In this document: in pieces, positions 1-11,640 of the stretch
How the letters are laid out: each line of letters starts with the position of its first letter
Numbering within the stretch: the stretch's first letter is position 1
Source of the DNA: Dromaius novaehollandiae
Taxonomy: Eukaryota > Chordata > Aves > Casuariiformes > Dromaiidae
Direction of reading: 5' to 3'
Assembly (NCBI RefSeq): GCF_036370855.1
Contig: NW_026991398.1
Span: 1,240,001-1,304,000, forward strand
DNA: 64,000 nt
Notes under the pieces: model-generated
What the model saw: the letters and a program-made list of their open reading frames with translations, nothing else
Database searches by the model: none
Told to the model about the DNA's origin: nothing
Made by a program: the position numbers and the translations under genes

Positions 1-860
1 AAACAAGTATTCATTTATACCTCTCCTCAAGCATGCAATTGCTTCTTTGCTCTTCTCCAGAGATGTCCCTGCTCCCCAGGGAGCCTTTCCCCAGGTGAGC
101 ATGTCTGTGCTGGCCTGGCCAGCCAGTCCTGCACCCCTCCCCTGTGCTCCTCGCAGGGCCCGGGCTGGCAGTGGTGCTCTGAAGCATGAGTGAGCTGTGG
201 GGCCGTGGAGCGACTCTGCACTGGCCGTGCTGGTCAGGGCAGGAAGCAGACCCAGCATGGCCCAGCACCTGACAACCTTCTCCCCAGGGGCTGGGACTGT
301 GGAAGCTGCTCGGAGCAATCACAGGGCATTTCAAATGGCTCAGGATGGTTCACGTGTCGTTTGATCCCGCCCATGGTTTTTCAATGTAGGTGACATGACC
401 TGCTCTCGAGGCTCCCTTCCCTGTGCCCACTGAGTCCCCACTGCCCCTGCTGAGATTGCTGAGCTGTCATTTGGTGCATACTTCAGTTTAGCCCTTTACT
501 TTTGGGTGACTCCACTTGTTTTTGTGAGTCTCCACTCACTGCCCATCCCAGACACATGCTGTCCCTGGAGACCACCCTGTGCTCTTCAGGCAGCTCCATG
601 TTCCCTTCCAGAAGGACAGGCATGTGTCACCAGCCACGTCATAGGGGAGACAGTCCCCAGGAGATACTTCTTCAGCATTCACTCTCCCCAAGGGCACTGG
701 GCACCCACAAGTGAGGAGTCCATCCAGCCTTCATTCCCTAAAACATCACCCTGTGAGCACTTCCCTCCTTGTGCATGGAGAGCCCAAGCACAGCAACAGG
801 GCCTTTTCAGGTGCAATTCCCTGAGTGCATTCTTGGCTCTAGCTCTGAAAGAAGATACCA
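1..860. repeat. U1 downstream flank of OR1, duplicated block
   Basis: No gene is recognised here. The stretch matches 46,190-46,860 directly and 16,030-16,700 in inverted orientation; shorter parts recur at 18,770-19,300 and 42,640-43,330. It lies downstream of OR1 and belongs to the duplicated unit. Open frames on both strands look accidental: none has a recognisable domain and none keeps its reading across the copies. Confidence 0.7.
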
Positions 861-891
861 GCCTTCAGGCACAGTACTGAGAAAATCCCCA

Positions 892-897
892 TTTATT
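892..897 (-). promoter_or_regulatory. Poly(A) signal of OR1
   Basis: AATAAA on the minus strand, about 210 bases after the OR1 stop. The same hexamer follows all five receptors in matching sequence, so it is probably the real 3' end signal. Confidence 0.55.
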
Positions 898-1105
898 GCA
901 GAGATGCTACTTGGGAGGCCAGCTCTGACACAGTGAGGGGCAGATTTACAGAAAGCCTCTTGATCAAACCGATGGAGTTTGTGCCTCTGGAGAAGAGATG
1001 AATTCAAACATTTGTGTACCAACGTGATTATCACAGATAGAAAACCAAAAGCACAAGAGGTGCCTGAGATAAATTGGAAATCACTTGTGAAGAGAAATGG
1101 GCAGC

Positions 1106-2040
1106 TTATTGCTGCTGAACTAGTACCAGCTGAATCAGTTTCCTCACTGCATCCTTGAGCTCCTTGTTCCTCATGCTGTAGATGAGGGGGTTCACTGCTG
1201 GAGGCACCACCGAGTACAGAACAGCCACCACCAGATCGAGAGCTGGGGAAGAGATGGAGGGGGGCTTCAGGTAGGCAAATGTGCCAGTGCTGAGAAACAG
1301 GGAGACCACGGCCAGGTGTGGGAGGCACATGGAAAAGGCTTTGTGCCGGCCCTGCTCAGAGGGGATCCTCAGCACCGCAGTCAAGATCTGCACATAGGAC
1401 AGCACAATGCAAATGAAACACCCAAAGACTAAACAAAGACTAACCACAAGAAGCCCCACTTCCCTGAGGTAGGCGTCTGAGCAGGAGAGCTTGAGGATCT
1501 GGGGAAGTTCACAGAAGAACTGGTCCACTGTGTTGCCTTGGCAGAGTGGTATGGAAAATGTGTTCGCAGTGTGCAGGAGAGCATAGAGAAAACCAGTGCC
1601 CCAGGCAGCTGCTGCCATTTTGGCACAAGCTCTGCTGCCCATGAGGGTCCCATAGTGCAGGGGTCTGCAGATGGCAACAAAGCGGTCATAGGCCATGACT
1701 GTGAGGAGAGAATACTCTGCTGAACATAAGAAAAAGAGGAGAAAACCTGGGCAGTGCATCCTGAGTAGGAAATGGCCCTGGTGTCCCACAGGGAACTGGC
1801 CATGGATTTGGGGACAGTGGTGGAGATGGAGCCAAGGTCGAGGAGGGAGAGGTTGAGGAGGAAGAAGTACATGGGGGTGTGGAGGTGGTGGTCGCAGGCT
1901 ATGGCTGTGATGACGAGGCCGTTGCCCAGGAGGGCAGCCAGGTAGATGCCCAGGAAGAGTGAGAAATGCAAGAGCTGCAGCTCCCTCATGTCTGTGAACA
2001 CCAAGAGGAGGAACTCATTGAAGGAGCTGCTGTTGGACAT
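1106..2040 (-). pseudogene. OR1: OR14-like olfactory receptor with one single-base deletion
   Basis: This is a class II odorant receptor GPCR of the avian OR14-like type. From the ATG at 2040 it reads MSNSSSFNEF (N-glycosylation site at residue 3), then the TM1 LLGN motif and HTPMYFFLLN of TM2. Compared with OR3, one base is missing in an A/G-rich run at about 1731-1746, in the middle of TM3. After it the other frame carries MAYDRFVAIC, KAFSMCLPHL of TM6 and the TM7 NPLIYSMRNKE motif to a TAA at 1106. Nothing else is damaged, so it may be a recent or segregating pseudogene, or an assembly error. A splice acceptor (CTGGACAG on the minus strand) lies at about 2065. An in-frame ATG six codons upstream (2058) is an alternative start. 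It is the only OR14-like gene of U1. Confidence 0.9.
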
Positions 2041-5000
2041 TTTGCTCCCTCGGGGCATAGGGGACTGTCCAGAGCGAAAAGGCCAGCGAGAAGTTAGGAC
2101 AGAAATTTCAAGAAAAATAAATAAATAAAGCATTCTATTTCTCATTAAAAACACCACGTTGATTCTCTCTTTACTGGGAGGCCATCTGTGCAGTTCCCCT
2201 GCTTGAGCTCTGGTTTGTGCTGGCAGCATGCTGTGAGGAGCAGGGACCTCTGCCCATGGGCTGCAGAGGAGTCTGTCCTGCTGCACAATAAGGGGTACAT
2301 GGCAATGGGGGTGAATAGCTCTGCTACAATTTCTTTCGAATGAAATCCACTCCTCATGTAGAAGGGCTTTTCTGCATCTTCACTCCCAGTTCTAAAGGAT
2401 GTGGGTTGCAGAAGAACATTTCTGGGTTTTTTTAATATTGTTTATTTTCTTTGAGATGCCCCTGTCATACCTGGGAGGTGTTCTTTGAAGGCAGCAATCA
2501 TTGGCATTTCTACTGTGAGTTCTGAGAGGAAAGGATTCACTGTCACTTGGTGCAGAACGGCAACAGCTAGTCTGTCTATTATCCTTGTTCCCAGCTGTCC
2601 TGTGCTCACACTGCTTTGTGCTGGAGGATGATCACTCTCATGTGCTACCCTAAAAATACAAACAGCCACTGCTGAGAGCAGAGGAATCCACTTTCAAAGT
2701 GCAGATCTCCAAAATTTCACCCTTTCTCAGGGCCCCAGAGGGAGCTCTCCACACTCCCCTTCTAGCCAAGGACACACAGGGCTCTTTTCAGCTGCCCAGT
2801 TACAGCCTCCCACCACTATTTCCATACTCTTTGCATCTCTGCACCTTCTTCACTGGCCTCTCAGATATCACAGAGATGCTATGAGACAGCTGGGCCCTTC
2901 TGCAGAGCAGCTTGCAGCCTGAAAGAACAATACAGGGTAGTCAAATGCCCTAAAGATGGGCTCTCCTTAAGGGAGAGTCAGCTCAATTCACAACCCCATG
3001 GATTCCATTTCCTGGAGCCGCACAGGTCTGACGGGGCCTGGGGCAACCTCATTCCCATGCAGATCCCTCTGTTGCTCAAATTGCAGCAGTGATGTCTAAA
3101 CTGCAGCTGAAATGCCTCGACCCCAGGGAGCCTGGGAGAAGACCAGGAGCAGCATGGACAGGAGTGGAAATAAGGAGCAACACCATGATCCTGCTCCCAA
3201 GGGAGGCAAGGAGAGAGAGACAGAGGGGCACTCAAGAAAGCCTCCACCTTACCCAGCTGGGCGTGCCACCTCACAGACGGTGACATCGCAGGACAGTCAC
3301 TCTCAGCCCCTTTGTCAGGCAGCACAAAATGAGTCCAGGGCAGGAGAGATGCCCCTGTCCTCTGCTGGAGGTCTGGCTGCAGAGGAGGCAGCTTATGTCC
3401 TGGACTCCATGGCTGTCAGGGCAGAGGCTCTGCTGGGTGGGAGAGGAGACATGAGGGGCTCCGGAGGAAGGTGTCTGCACTGGAGGGACTGATCATGACT
3501 TGCCCAAATCCATCCTGCCATGATGTTTCTGTTAGTTCCCTGTCATCTCTGTTCAACTCTACTGCCTGGAGCTGTCCCTGCTGGCAGCTGTTTCTCTGTC
3601 CCAATGTCTTTTTCCTGTTGGTGCCCACAGACCTCATCCCACCCTCTGTGTCTCAGTTCTGCTGTACAGGAACCTCCTGAGACAGGGCACTGGCCAGGGG
3701 CACCTCTATGCTAGCAGGTCTCATAAACTCCAATGAGGCCATAAAGGTGATGTTGGGGCTGTCTTTATGCCGATGTGGGGAATGAAGCAGCTTGTTGGGA
3801 GTTTCTCGTAGACCTATTGATCTCTGGAGGGAAAGTTTGGGAGTCTCAGTTCCCTGCCAAAATTTGGAAACTGAGACACAGACACTGAGAGGAAAGCTCC
3901 TTCCCTTTTAAGTAGCCTTTTTTTTTTTTCCACCTTCCTCTAAAAACTCTTCAGACATGTTGTGTGCATAAGCTAGAGGTGTGAGTGGCCCTGACCCATG
4001 CAGCACCCTCTCAACAGAAGACTGAACCTGCCCTGCTGGGAGTTAATCCTCCCAGCCAGAACTCCTCCCCGCAGTGCCCTGAGGAGTTTTCTGGGCAGAC
4101 TAAGTGCTGACCCTCACAGGCAACAGAGTGACTGCCCTGGGCACACAGCACCTTGTGGCGCAGGGACGCTGTTCTGAATTACGGCCCTGGGTAGACCTGT
4201 GTGCACACCTTGGCTTCACACCCCAGCAGCGTCCCTGGGAAAAGGCAGCAGGACACCCTGTCCCTGAGATGGTGTGGTAGGGAATCCCTGCTCTGAAGCA
4301 GCTCCTCCTCCGCCTCCACACTGCAGAAGCCAGGAAAGCTATCCTTAAAAAGCCTATCAGTTGTGAGATAGGAAGGGTTTAGAAGACCCCTCCAGGAACC
4401 TCAGCAGTGTTGCTCTACAGCCAGAGACTTACCGTGTCAAGGGCTGTGAAGATTTCTCCTACAAGGAGCTCTCCTCTGTCCTCCCACTCCACACTGCCTT
4501 CCACTTCTCTCTGCCTTCTGTCAGCTCATGTCAGCAGCAGCTGGCAGTGCCCGCAGTCCTGCTGCTCTGCGCAGAGGAGCTGCTCCTGCACACAGCTGTG
4601 TCTGGGCAGTGCTGCCAGGTTGCCATGAGTTCCTTCTGTCCCAGCAGCCTGACTCCACTAGGAAACAGTGGCCCCGCTGAAAGTGTGACTTCATTTGTTC
4701 TTTGTGCTCCCTCCTCTTGGGAAATGTTCACTGAAATAGACTAAAATAATCATCTGTGATCTCTCTATAGAGTGAAGAGAGACTGATTCCAGCAATGTGA
4801 TTGGTCTCATCAGTGGATGGTTATGTATGAGAGGTAGAAACGTCCCATTCTGGAAGTCCCTATTCCATCTCTTAACTCCACAGGACACCTAGGCAGGGAA
4901 AAGAAAGGAATTCGTTTACCATGGTTCAGGTATTGATTCAGATGAGTCAGTCTGGACACTTCCTGGGATGATGTGGGCTTCACCTTCCTACCGCAAATTC

Positions 5001-5660
5001 CATAAACACACGGGAGGTGGGATTTCCCTTGCCAAAGATGAAGTTTGCACAACAGAGATGTCTGCATGCGAGCTCCGTGTCTAAGCTCCCATCATAATCA
5101 ATGGAGAAGAAGGGTGGGAGTCAGTTGCTCACACACAGACACCTGATGAGATCTGAAAAGGCAGAGCTTGTCCAAGGCATGTGCCAGTGTCTGTTTGCTC
5201 TGGTGGAGCGAGTACGAGACCTCAATACTTCTAGAGCTTCAGGTGGGGGCCAGGTGGTAAATTTCCTTGGCCAGCTGAAATGACTCAAGATGTCTACTAC
5301 CACTAGAGCTCCACTTACTATGAAGGGGAGACACATGCAGACCCCAATAGTGCAAACAGTTGATGTAATTTAGTTCAGACACTTGACTTAATGACATAAA
5401 AATAGGCCTGCAGGGCCATGTCAGATGCCTGGGGTGTCCAGCACGACCACATGTCTCCAGCAGATACAGCGTGGGACCAATAGGAAAATCAGACACTTTT
5501 GGAGTTGTTGCTGGGCAAAAACCTCAGGCCATCTCAGGTTTATACGTCTGCCCAAAATACTGAAAATTTCCACTGCCGTTAGGCCAAGTCCATCCCATCT
5601 ACATTCAAGTGTGCTGCATAAATGGGAGGCACATCACACGAAGGACTCCACTCTAGTCTC
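2041..5660. repeat. U1 non-coding block between OR1 and the fossil OR
   Basis: About 3.6 kb present in all five units: U2 11,640-14,690 inverted, U3 21,620-25,080, U4 37,110-40,660 inverted and U5 48,130-51,810. The part next to OR1 should hold its 5' leader, its intron and its promoter. I see no clear TATA box, and the leader exon cannot be placed from sequence alone. The middle (3,890-4,790) is the best-conserved part; it contains a roughly 100-codon open frame that I reject as coding. Identity between copies looks like about 80-95%. Confidence 0.7.
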
Positions 5661-6150
5661 TGCATTCTGAAACCCTTCTAGCTGTTCTTCCCCTGAACTT
5701 CTTCTTACCCCTAGATGATGAGAAAAGGGACAGTGCTAGTGATGTCCATAAGGTGGCTGGATCACAGACTGTCCAGGTCCAGGGACTTCTTCAGTGGTAC
5801 CTTTTCTTTCCTGGAGATCGGTTCACCTGTCACAGGACCCAAGATGCTGCAGAGTCAGCTCAGGCAGCAGCCCCCTCTCCTGCCATTCCTGCACAGCCCA
5901 GCTCTGTTTCTCCCTGGCCTAGCGTGCTGCAGGGCTTGGTCTGTTAGTGGGAACCCTGTTTCACCTTTACATTACAACTTGCCACATATGCCAGCATGTC
6001 TCTGCTCTGAAGCGGAGCCATTGCATACATGGTGGCCTTGACTCTTGGTAACATGTTTCATCATGATCAGTCTGAAAGCTGTGCCACAGCTGAGGCTCTG
6101 CAGCCCAAATATGCACAAGTGCATGCAGCCTGGGGCACCGGGCAGGAGCA
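5660..6150 (+). pseudogene. Decayed class II olfactory receptor, U1 copy
   Basis: A broken OR from a different subfamily than OR1-OR5. In frame from about 5,725 it reads GTVLVMSIRWLDHRL, then SRSRDFFSGTFSFLEIG, matching the OR end-of-TM1 and TM2 pattern (DHRLHTPMYFFL.NLSFLEI), followed by VTGPKML (family VTVPKML). In other frames, about 5,900-6,040 reads as TM3 (LFLPGLACCRAW in place of LALGTTE) and about 6,080-6,120 as the EC2 motif PQLRLCSPN. Several shifts and substitutions separate the parts, and TM5-TM7 are missing. A CR1 begins where TM5 would be. It points away from OR1, so the ancestral unit had two divergently oriented receptors. Confidence 0.7.
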
Positions 6151-6164
6151 GATGGGGGTGCAGA

Positions 6165-8488
6165 AGGACCTGTCACAGGACTGCCAGATCATTGGGATAA
6201 TGCAGATGTGGTGGGATCACTCACATGACTGGAGGGCTGTGCTGGTAGGGCACCAGCTCTTCAGGAGACACTGTCAGGGAGTAGATGAGGAGGAAGAATG
6301 CCCTTAGTGTGAAAGGGCAGCTCAGATGTATGGAGCTCACCAGTGGGACAGACAAGGGACTGGGTGGCAGCTTGTGGGTGAGCTTGAGAGAAAGAGTGAC
6401 ATTGTGACGGGAGTTACAGACCAGCCAGTGCAGGTGAGGAGGTGGATGCAGTCTCCTTTAAGCACCCTGAGGAAGTCTGTGGGTCACAGAGCCTGGTTCT
6501 TCTGGAGGGACTTTAATCTGCCTGACATTCACTGGAAGGGCAAACCAGGGGTGAAAGCAGTCCAGGAGCTTTCTGGAGGGTTTCAGGGACAACTTCTTAG
6601 CACAGGTCTCTGATGGGCCAATAAGGATGCTTTTCTGGGTCTGGATATTGCAAACAAGGAGGAACTGATCAGGGATGGGATAGTCAGTGTCAGCCTTGAC
6701 TGCAGTGACCATGAAAAAGTGGAGTCCCAGACCCTGAAGGGAGTGAGGAAGGGCAGTAGCAGAGCTTGGACCCAGGACTTCAGTGGAGCAAACTACATCC
6801 TCTGCAGGGGACTGGTGGGAATCCCACGGAAGGCAGAGCTGAAGGGCACAGGAGCTCAGGAAAGCTGGTGGGTCTTTAAGGGTATCACCCGCCAAGCACA
6901 AGAATGGTCCATCCTGATACTCAGTAAAACTAGCAGACATCTCAAAGGACCAGGCTGGCTAAACAGGAAACTCACGCCTGAGCTCCAGGGCAGTATACAG
7001 GAGGGGGAAGGAGGGAGAAGCTGCAAAGGAGGAATTTAGAAATATTGCCCAGTGAAGCAGAGATGGTGTTAGGGAAGACAAAGCTCCCCTAGGATTGACA
7101 TTTGCAGCGTAGGCCAAAGGCATGAAGATGCACCCTGCTACTGCTTCAGTAAGAATCAAAGAATAAAAAGGAGAAGGTGGGCTGCATGCTGACTGGGACA
7201 GGGAATCTAGCAACAGTATGTGCAGATAGGTCTGAGGAACTCAACACCTTGTTAGCTTCAGTATTCACCAACAAGGTCTCCCAGGCTGTTGTGCCTTGAG
7301 CCAGGACTCCTGAGGAGAAAAACAACTAGCAGTGGATGAGGGATTACTTGTGAGAACTCAAACTACATAAGGCAGTGGGGTTGGATGGGCTGCCTATGAA
7401 GGTGCTGTGAGAGCTGCCTGCTGTCATGTCAATGTTCTTGCATGCAAGTTAGAACGTTACATTCTAGAGGGGAAGAGAACTGGATGGGCAAAAAGCTGCT
7501 TGGATGATCAGGAGATCCTTCCAGAGAGAATTGGAGCACCACTGATTTCTCCAGGAACCTCTCCTGTTTGTCATCTTGGTTAGTGTCAGGGAGGAGGCAA
7601 CACTCATCATGCTTGCAGATGATGCCAAACTGGAGGCAGGAGGGACCAGTCATATGCTTGAGGGCTGCCATTCAGAGGGACCAAGACAGGCAGGAGGAAT
7701 GGGCTGTCAGGAACCTCATGAAATTCAACAAGGAAAAATGTCAGGTCTTGCAGCTGGGATAAACCAACACTCTTCAGTGTTACAGGCTGGGGCCTGAGTG
7801 CCTGGGGAGTAGGTCTATGGAAAAGGACCTGAGGGTGCTGGTGGACAGGAAGCAAAATATGAGCCATCAGCGTTGCCTGGCAGCAAAGAGGGCCAGAAGC
7901 ATCGTGGGCTGTCTGACCAGGAGCACAGTCAGGAGGTCGAGGGATATGATGATCACCTTGTAGTCAGTATTCATTAGACCACATCTAGAAAACTGCATCC
8001 AAGTTTGGGTTCCCAGGAAAAGAAAAAGGCTGATAACTGGGAGCAAATTTGGCTGAGTAGTTGGAGTAGTTGGGAGCTGAAGCACTTGCTCTGTGAGGAA
8101 ATGGGACTTGTTCAACTTGCAGAAGAGATGGCTTTGGAGGGATTTCATAACAGCCTTCCAACGGCTACAAGGAGGTCATCCAGAAGATGGAGCCAGGCTC
8201 TTCACCAGGGTGCATGGTGGGAGGACAAGAGACAATGGACATTGGCTGAAAGAAGAGACATTCATGCAGGAGATAAGGAAAAGCTTTTCCACTATGAGGA
8301 TGGGCAAGTATTGGGAGTGTTTGCCCAGAGAGGCTGTGCAGTCTCCTGCCTTGGAGGTTTCCAAGACCAGACTGGATGAAGGCCAGAGCAACCTAGTCTG
8401 ACCCCAGAGCTGACCCTGCTGTGAACAGGGAGACTGGGCTAGAGACCTCCTGAGGTCCCTTCCACCCTGAAGGAGTCCATGATTCTTC
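6165..8488 (+). mobile_element. CR1 LINE, internally deleted (U1)
   Basis: A non-LTR retrotransposon of the bird CR1 group, inactive. Decayed reading pieces follow the order of CR1 ORF2. The endonuclease shows IIGIMQMWWDHSHDW (about 6,188) and DFNLPDIHWKGK (about 6,510). A linker region follows at 6,660-7,150. The late reverse-transcriptase part is LADDAKLEAGG (about 7,612), then KCQVLQLG. The element ends with the typical CR1 tail, AGGTCCCTTCCACCCTG, and CCATGATTCT near 8,480. Around 7,440 the reverse-transcriptase core is missing compared with U5. The tail suits the 3'-anchored, 5'-truncated insertions of CR1. In U4 the same place holds two CR1s in series, so this may be a recombination product of the two. 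Confidence 0.85.
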
Positions 8489-8489
8489 C

Positions 8490-9760
8490 CACTCTTGATC
8501 TTCTCTTGATGTCAGGGAAAGGACGCAGGTTCCCTGTGACAGTGCAAGTAGGCCAGCTTTCTTGTGCTCCTCCAGGCTGAATTATTCAAATGCAGGGCTT
8601 CTCAGCAGGAATCCCCAAGACAGCCCTGATCAGTCCTTTACTTCACTTTTCATTTCCTTGGGTTTTTTTCTTTCTTCCAGTTTTGTCTCTGTTAGCATCC
8701 TGATCCCTTACCCTACAATCAGTCCACTCTTGCCTAGCCTTAAGTCTTTGGTGCTGTTTTGGTTTCTTTTTCTGTATTGATTTTTTTTTCTGTTTTTGGG
8801 GGGTTTTTTGGTTCTCTTTTTGTTTTGACACAGGAGGAGCTACAGTCCAGAAACATCTTGAGGAACTCGGGTGATTCGGACAATAGCTTATGAAGATTTA
8901 CAAGAGAAGTGTGAAGTCCTGTGCCTTGGTGGGAATAAACCTGTGCATGAGGAGGGGTTGAGGGACCTCAGCTTCTTTATCCTGCTGAAGTGGAGGTAGT
9001 AGAGTAGGGAAACAGGCACAGGTGTGGGAAAGCATAGGACAACCTGCAGTGGAGATGGCCAGGGGCACTACCAAGGCTGAAAGCTCCCAACACAGCCAGG
9101 TCTTTGTCCTCTTGGCTATGGCTGGTGTCTCTGCCACTGAGGCCCACAAGAGGATGCCATTCCTTAAAGCACTGTGGCCTTGCTGCCTCCTTGTCCCCAG
9201 GGAGCCCAGGAGGTGCTGTATCACGGTCCTGTACTTGGTACTGCACACCCCCACCCGCACACTGTCCCCAGGAAGAGCCCTGAGCAATGCATGATGGAAA
9301 GAATCACCCTACCACAGGGTCTGGCTGTCAGTGCCTGGCTGCTCTGCTTGATAACACACATCCAGGTTGACTTGGCATCACAGCCACCTGCACATTGCCT
9401 TTGCCTACCTGCAATCAGGGCCTCCACCTTTCTGCTCTAATCAGCCCCTGGGGAGACTTTGTTGGTAATGGCCCTCAGTGGGACCTGTTAACACTCCAAG
9501 AAACTTTGGATTTGCTTCTGACTTTAACTTCTTCAGAGGTTTCTTCAGTCTCTTCTCAGCATCTGTGTTTCATGGGCTCAGCACCAAATACAGCTGAGGG
9601 GCCATTAAAATGCCAAAACCCCTAAGAAGCCATATTTTCCATAATTTTCTTCAAGTTCTTCAAGTCTTATGTGGCTAATTAGAAAGTTTTCAGGTGTGTA
9701 TTGAAATTAGTCAGATTTCAATGAGCACCTGAAAACAAAAGATGTCTGCTTCTGAAACTT
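8490..9760. repeat. U1 block E (T-rich tract plus three-copy block)
   Basis: Shared with U4 (31,400-32,960, inverted) and U5 (53,990-55,540). A T-rich tract lies at 8,640-8,830. Near 8,930-9,000 is a short CR1-like piece (GAGGGACCTCAGCTTCTT). From about 9,010 to 9,300 an open frame is kept in all three copies (MARGTTKAESSQHSQVF and on), but I do not recognise it. No gene is called. Confidence 0.6.
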
Positions 9761-10980
9761 TCTTTATTGTTCAGTTTCCAGAAGAAGTGATTCCCACATT
9801 CTCCAATTCATACTGACCCACTGGGTCTCCTAATCAAGTCGGGGCAGGTAGGACAAGCAGGATTTTTGTCAGGAGACATGTATGGACAACCTTCCTCCCC
9901 AGCTCCCCAGCCCTGCCACTTCCCTCATCAGCCACTGGGGACTTAGAGTGCTCTGGTTAAAATCTAAGCTTTTTCCTCTGAAGTCTGTAGCTGAATGTTA
10001 CAGCTCATGTGCACCAATTCCCACCTGCTTTCCTTAGAGAACTAGCTACAAACAGGCACAGAGGTGTTTTTCTTAATAGCAAAAAAAAAAAAAAAAAAAA
10101 AAAAATCAAATTTGAAACAGTTTAATAAAAGAGACTGTCCTCAAGTGTATGTTAAGTCCAAGTTGCCTCCAGTACCCACAAGACATAACCTTCCTTGAAA
10201 TGTTTTTGACAGATAGATAGGAAAGAGCAGACAAGAAGCAGAACAAAGGAGGTGGCTAAAGAGACAATGAGACTGCTGAAAGACGAGGCAAGCTTCAGAC
10301 TCCCAGAGGCTCAGAGCAGCAACTGGAGAATTGAGAGGTATCTGAATGATAAAGAGCAAGGGGAGGAGGAAAACTGTGAAAACTATGGAAAGTGCATAAG
10401 TCCAGAGAGTCTGATGCAAAGATGACTTTAGAAATGACCAATTTCATCAGGACATGTGGAAATATGTGAGAGATCACTGAGGTTACATCCACAGCCTAAT
10501 AGACAGAGCAGTGGAAACACAAGGTCAAGGGCAGATCAGTATTTTTTCTCCCACTTCTGCTTCCCTCTTCTTCCACTATTTCATCATAGGAAAACTTTCA
10601 TATTAATATTAGCCGATCATTTGAGCTGATGACAGTGGACGTATATCTTTCTTAAGGTTGAAAACAGTTCTTCACCTTTCCAGGCAGAGCTCAGGTGTCC
10701 AACCACAAGCACCCAGTGGCACCTGGAGAGGCCCCAGTGTCTCTGAGGCACCTGCCTGGGCCTGGCAGCTCGCACAGGGACCTGCAGGAGACTGGAGCCA
10801 CTGGGAGCTGCAGAGGGAGGCTCGGCAGAGGGTAGCAGGGCACCTGCAATGGCACCACATGTCCATGACCCTAAGACTGCATCCCACCCCAGCTCTGAAA
10901 CATCACTTTTGCTTTCAAAAAAATATATATCTCCCCAAAAGACCAGCATATCAAAAAAGAACGAAACAAAAAAGGGCAAT
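9760..10980. repeat. U1 block F, with poly(A) tract
   Basis: Matches U5 (55,540-56,745) directly and U4 (30,320-31,400) inverted. It contains a 25-base A run at 10,081-10,105 and another A-rich end near 10,915. The last 250 bases (10,660-10,915) form a GC-richer piece that ends in an A tract in both U1 and U5, like an old retroposed sequence. No gene is seen. The U1/U2 junction falls near 10,985. Confidence 0.6.
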
Positions 10981-10984
10981 AACA

Positions 10985-11165
10985 CAAAGAAAACTGAAAT
11001 GCTGAAGTTGTCCTCCACACCCTCCAGAATCCTCTTGGACTCTTTGCACCCCGCAGTAGTGCCCTCCCAGTGAATGTCAGGAATACTAAAGTTCCCCCAT
11101 AAAAACCACGGTCTGTGATCCGCAGACTTCCTGAGGTTGCATAAAGATTTTGTAGTTCTGCGACA
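10985..11165 (-). mobile_element. CR1 endonuclease remnant (U2)
   Basis: A short inverted piece equivalent to the CR1 endonuclease end that follows the fossil OR in the other units (compare 6,170-6,560). On the minus strand it includes the region around the DFN.PDIHW motif. It is cut off at the U1/U2 junction. Confidence 0.6.
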
Positions 11166-11169
11166 GCTT

Positions 11170-11640
11170 GTGCATCTCTACTTCCTCTTGTTTGGGACCC
11201 AGGCTTTGTGCATTTGTATATATCCGGGCTGCAGAACCTCAGCTGTGACACCAGGACTGAGTGCACACTTGTCATGGTGAAACCTGTTCCCAGGAGCCAA
11301 GGACACCAGGCATGCAAAGGCCCAGCTTTAGCACAGAGACGTGCTGGTGTAAATAGCAGATGGTGATGTAATGATAATGTGAGGTGCCCACAAGAGAGCA
11401 AACCCTGCAGTACCCAGGGCCAGAGAATAATAGAGCTGGGCCATGCAGCCATGTCAGCAGAGGTATTTGGTGCCTGAGCTGACTCTGCAGCACCTTGGGG
11501 CCTGTGATGAAGGTGGCCGTATCTCCAGGAAGGACACGGTGCCCCTGAGAAAGTCTCTGGGCCTGTAGAGCCTGCAATCCAGCCCCCACACTGTAGCTGC
11601 ATCATTATTATGGTCCCTGTTCATATCCTTGGAGGTGAGA
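11170..11640 (-). pseudogene. Decayed class II olfactory receptor, U2 copy
   Basis: The inverted copy of the 5,660-6,150 fossil. The minus strand reads DCRLYRPRDFLRGTVSFLEI (TM2 and the loop before it), a TM3 remnant, YLHQHVSVLKLGLCMPGVLG, which aligns with the OR pattern YPLRY..LM..R.C..LV.GSW, and SQLRFCSPDIYKC, which matches the second extracellular loop (SRLRFCGPNVI). This copy shows the TM4-EC2 part most clearly and supports calling all five as receptors. It is broken by several frame changes, and TM5-TM7 are absent. Confidence 0.72.

Noticed and set aside
10660-10930. A processed pseudogene ending in an A tract in block F
   Set aside because: The A tract and GC-rich body suggest retroposition, but no source gene is recognised and the U4 copy lacks the end. 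It is left as part of the duplicated block.
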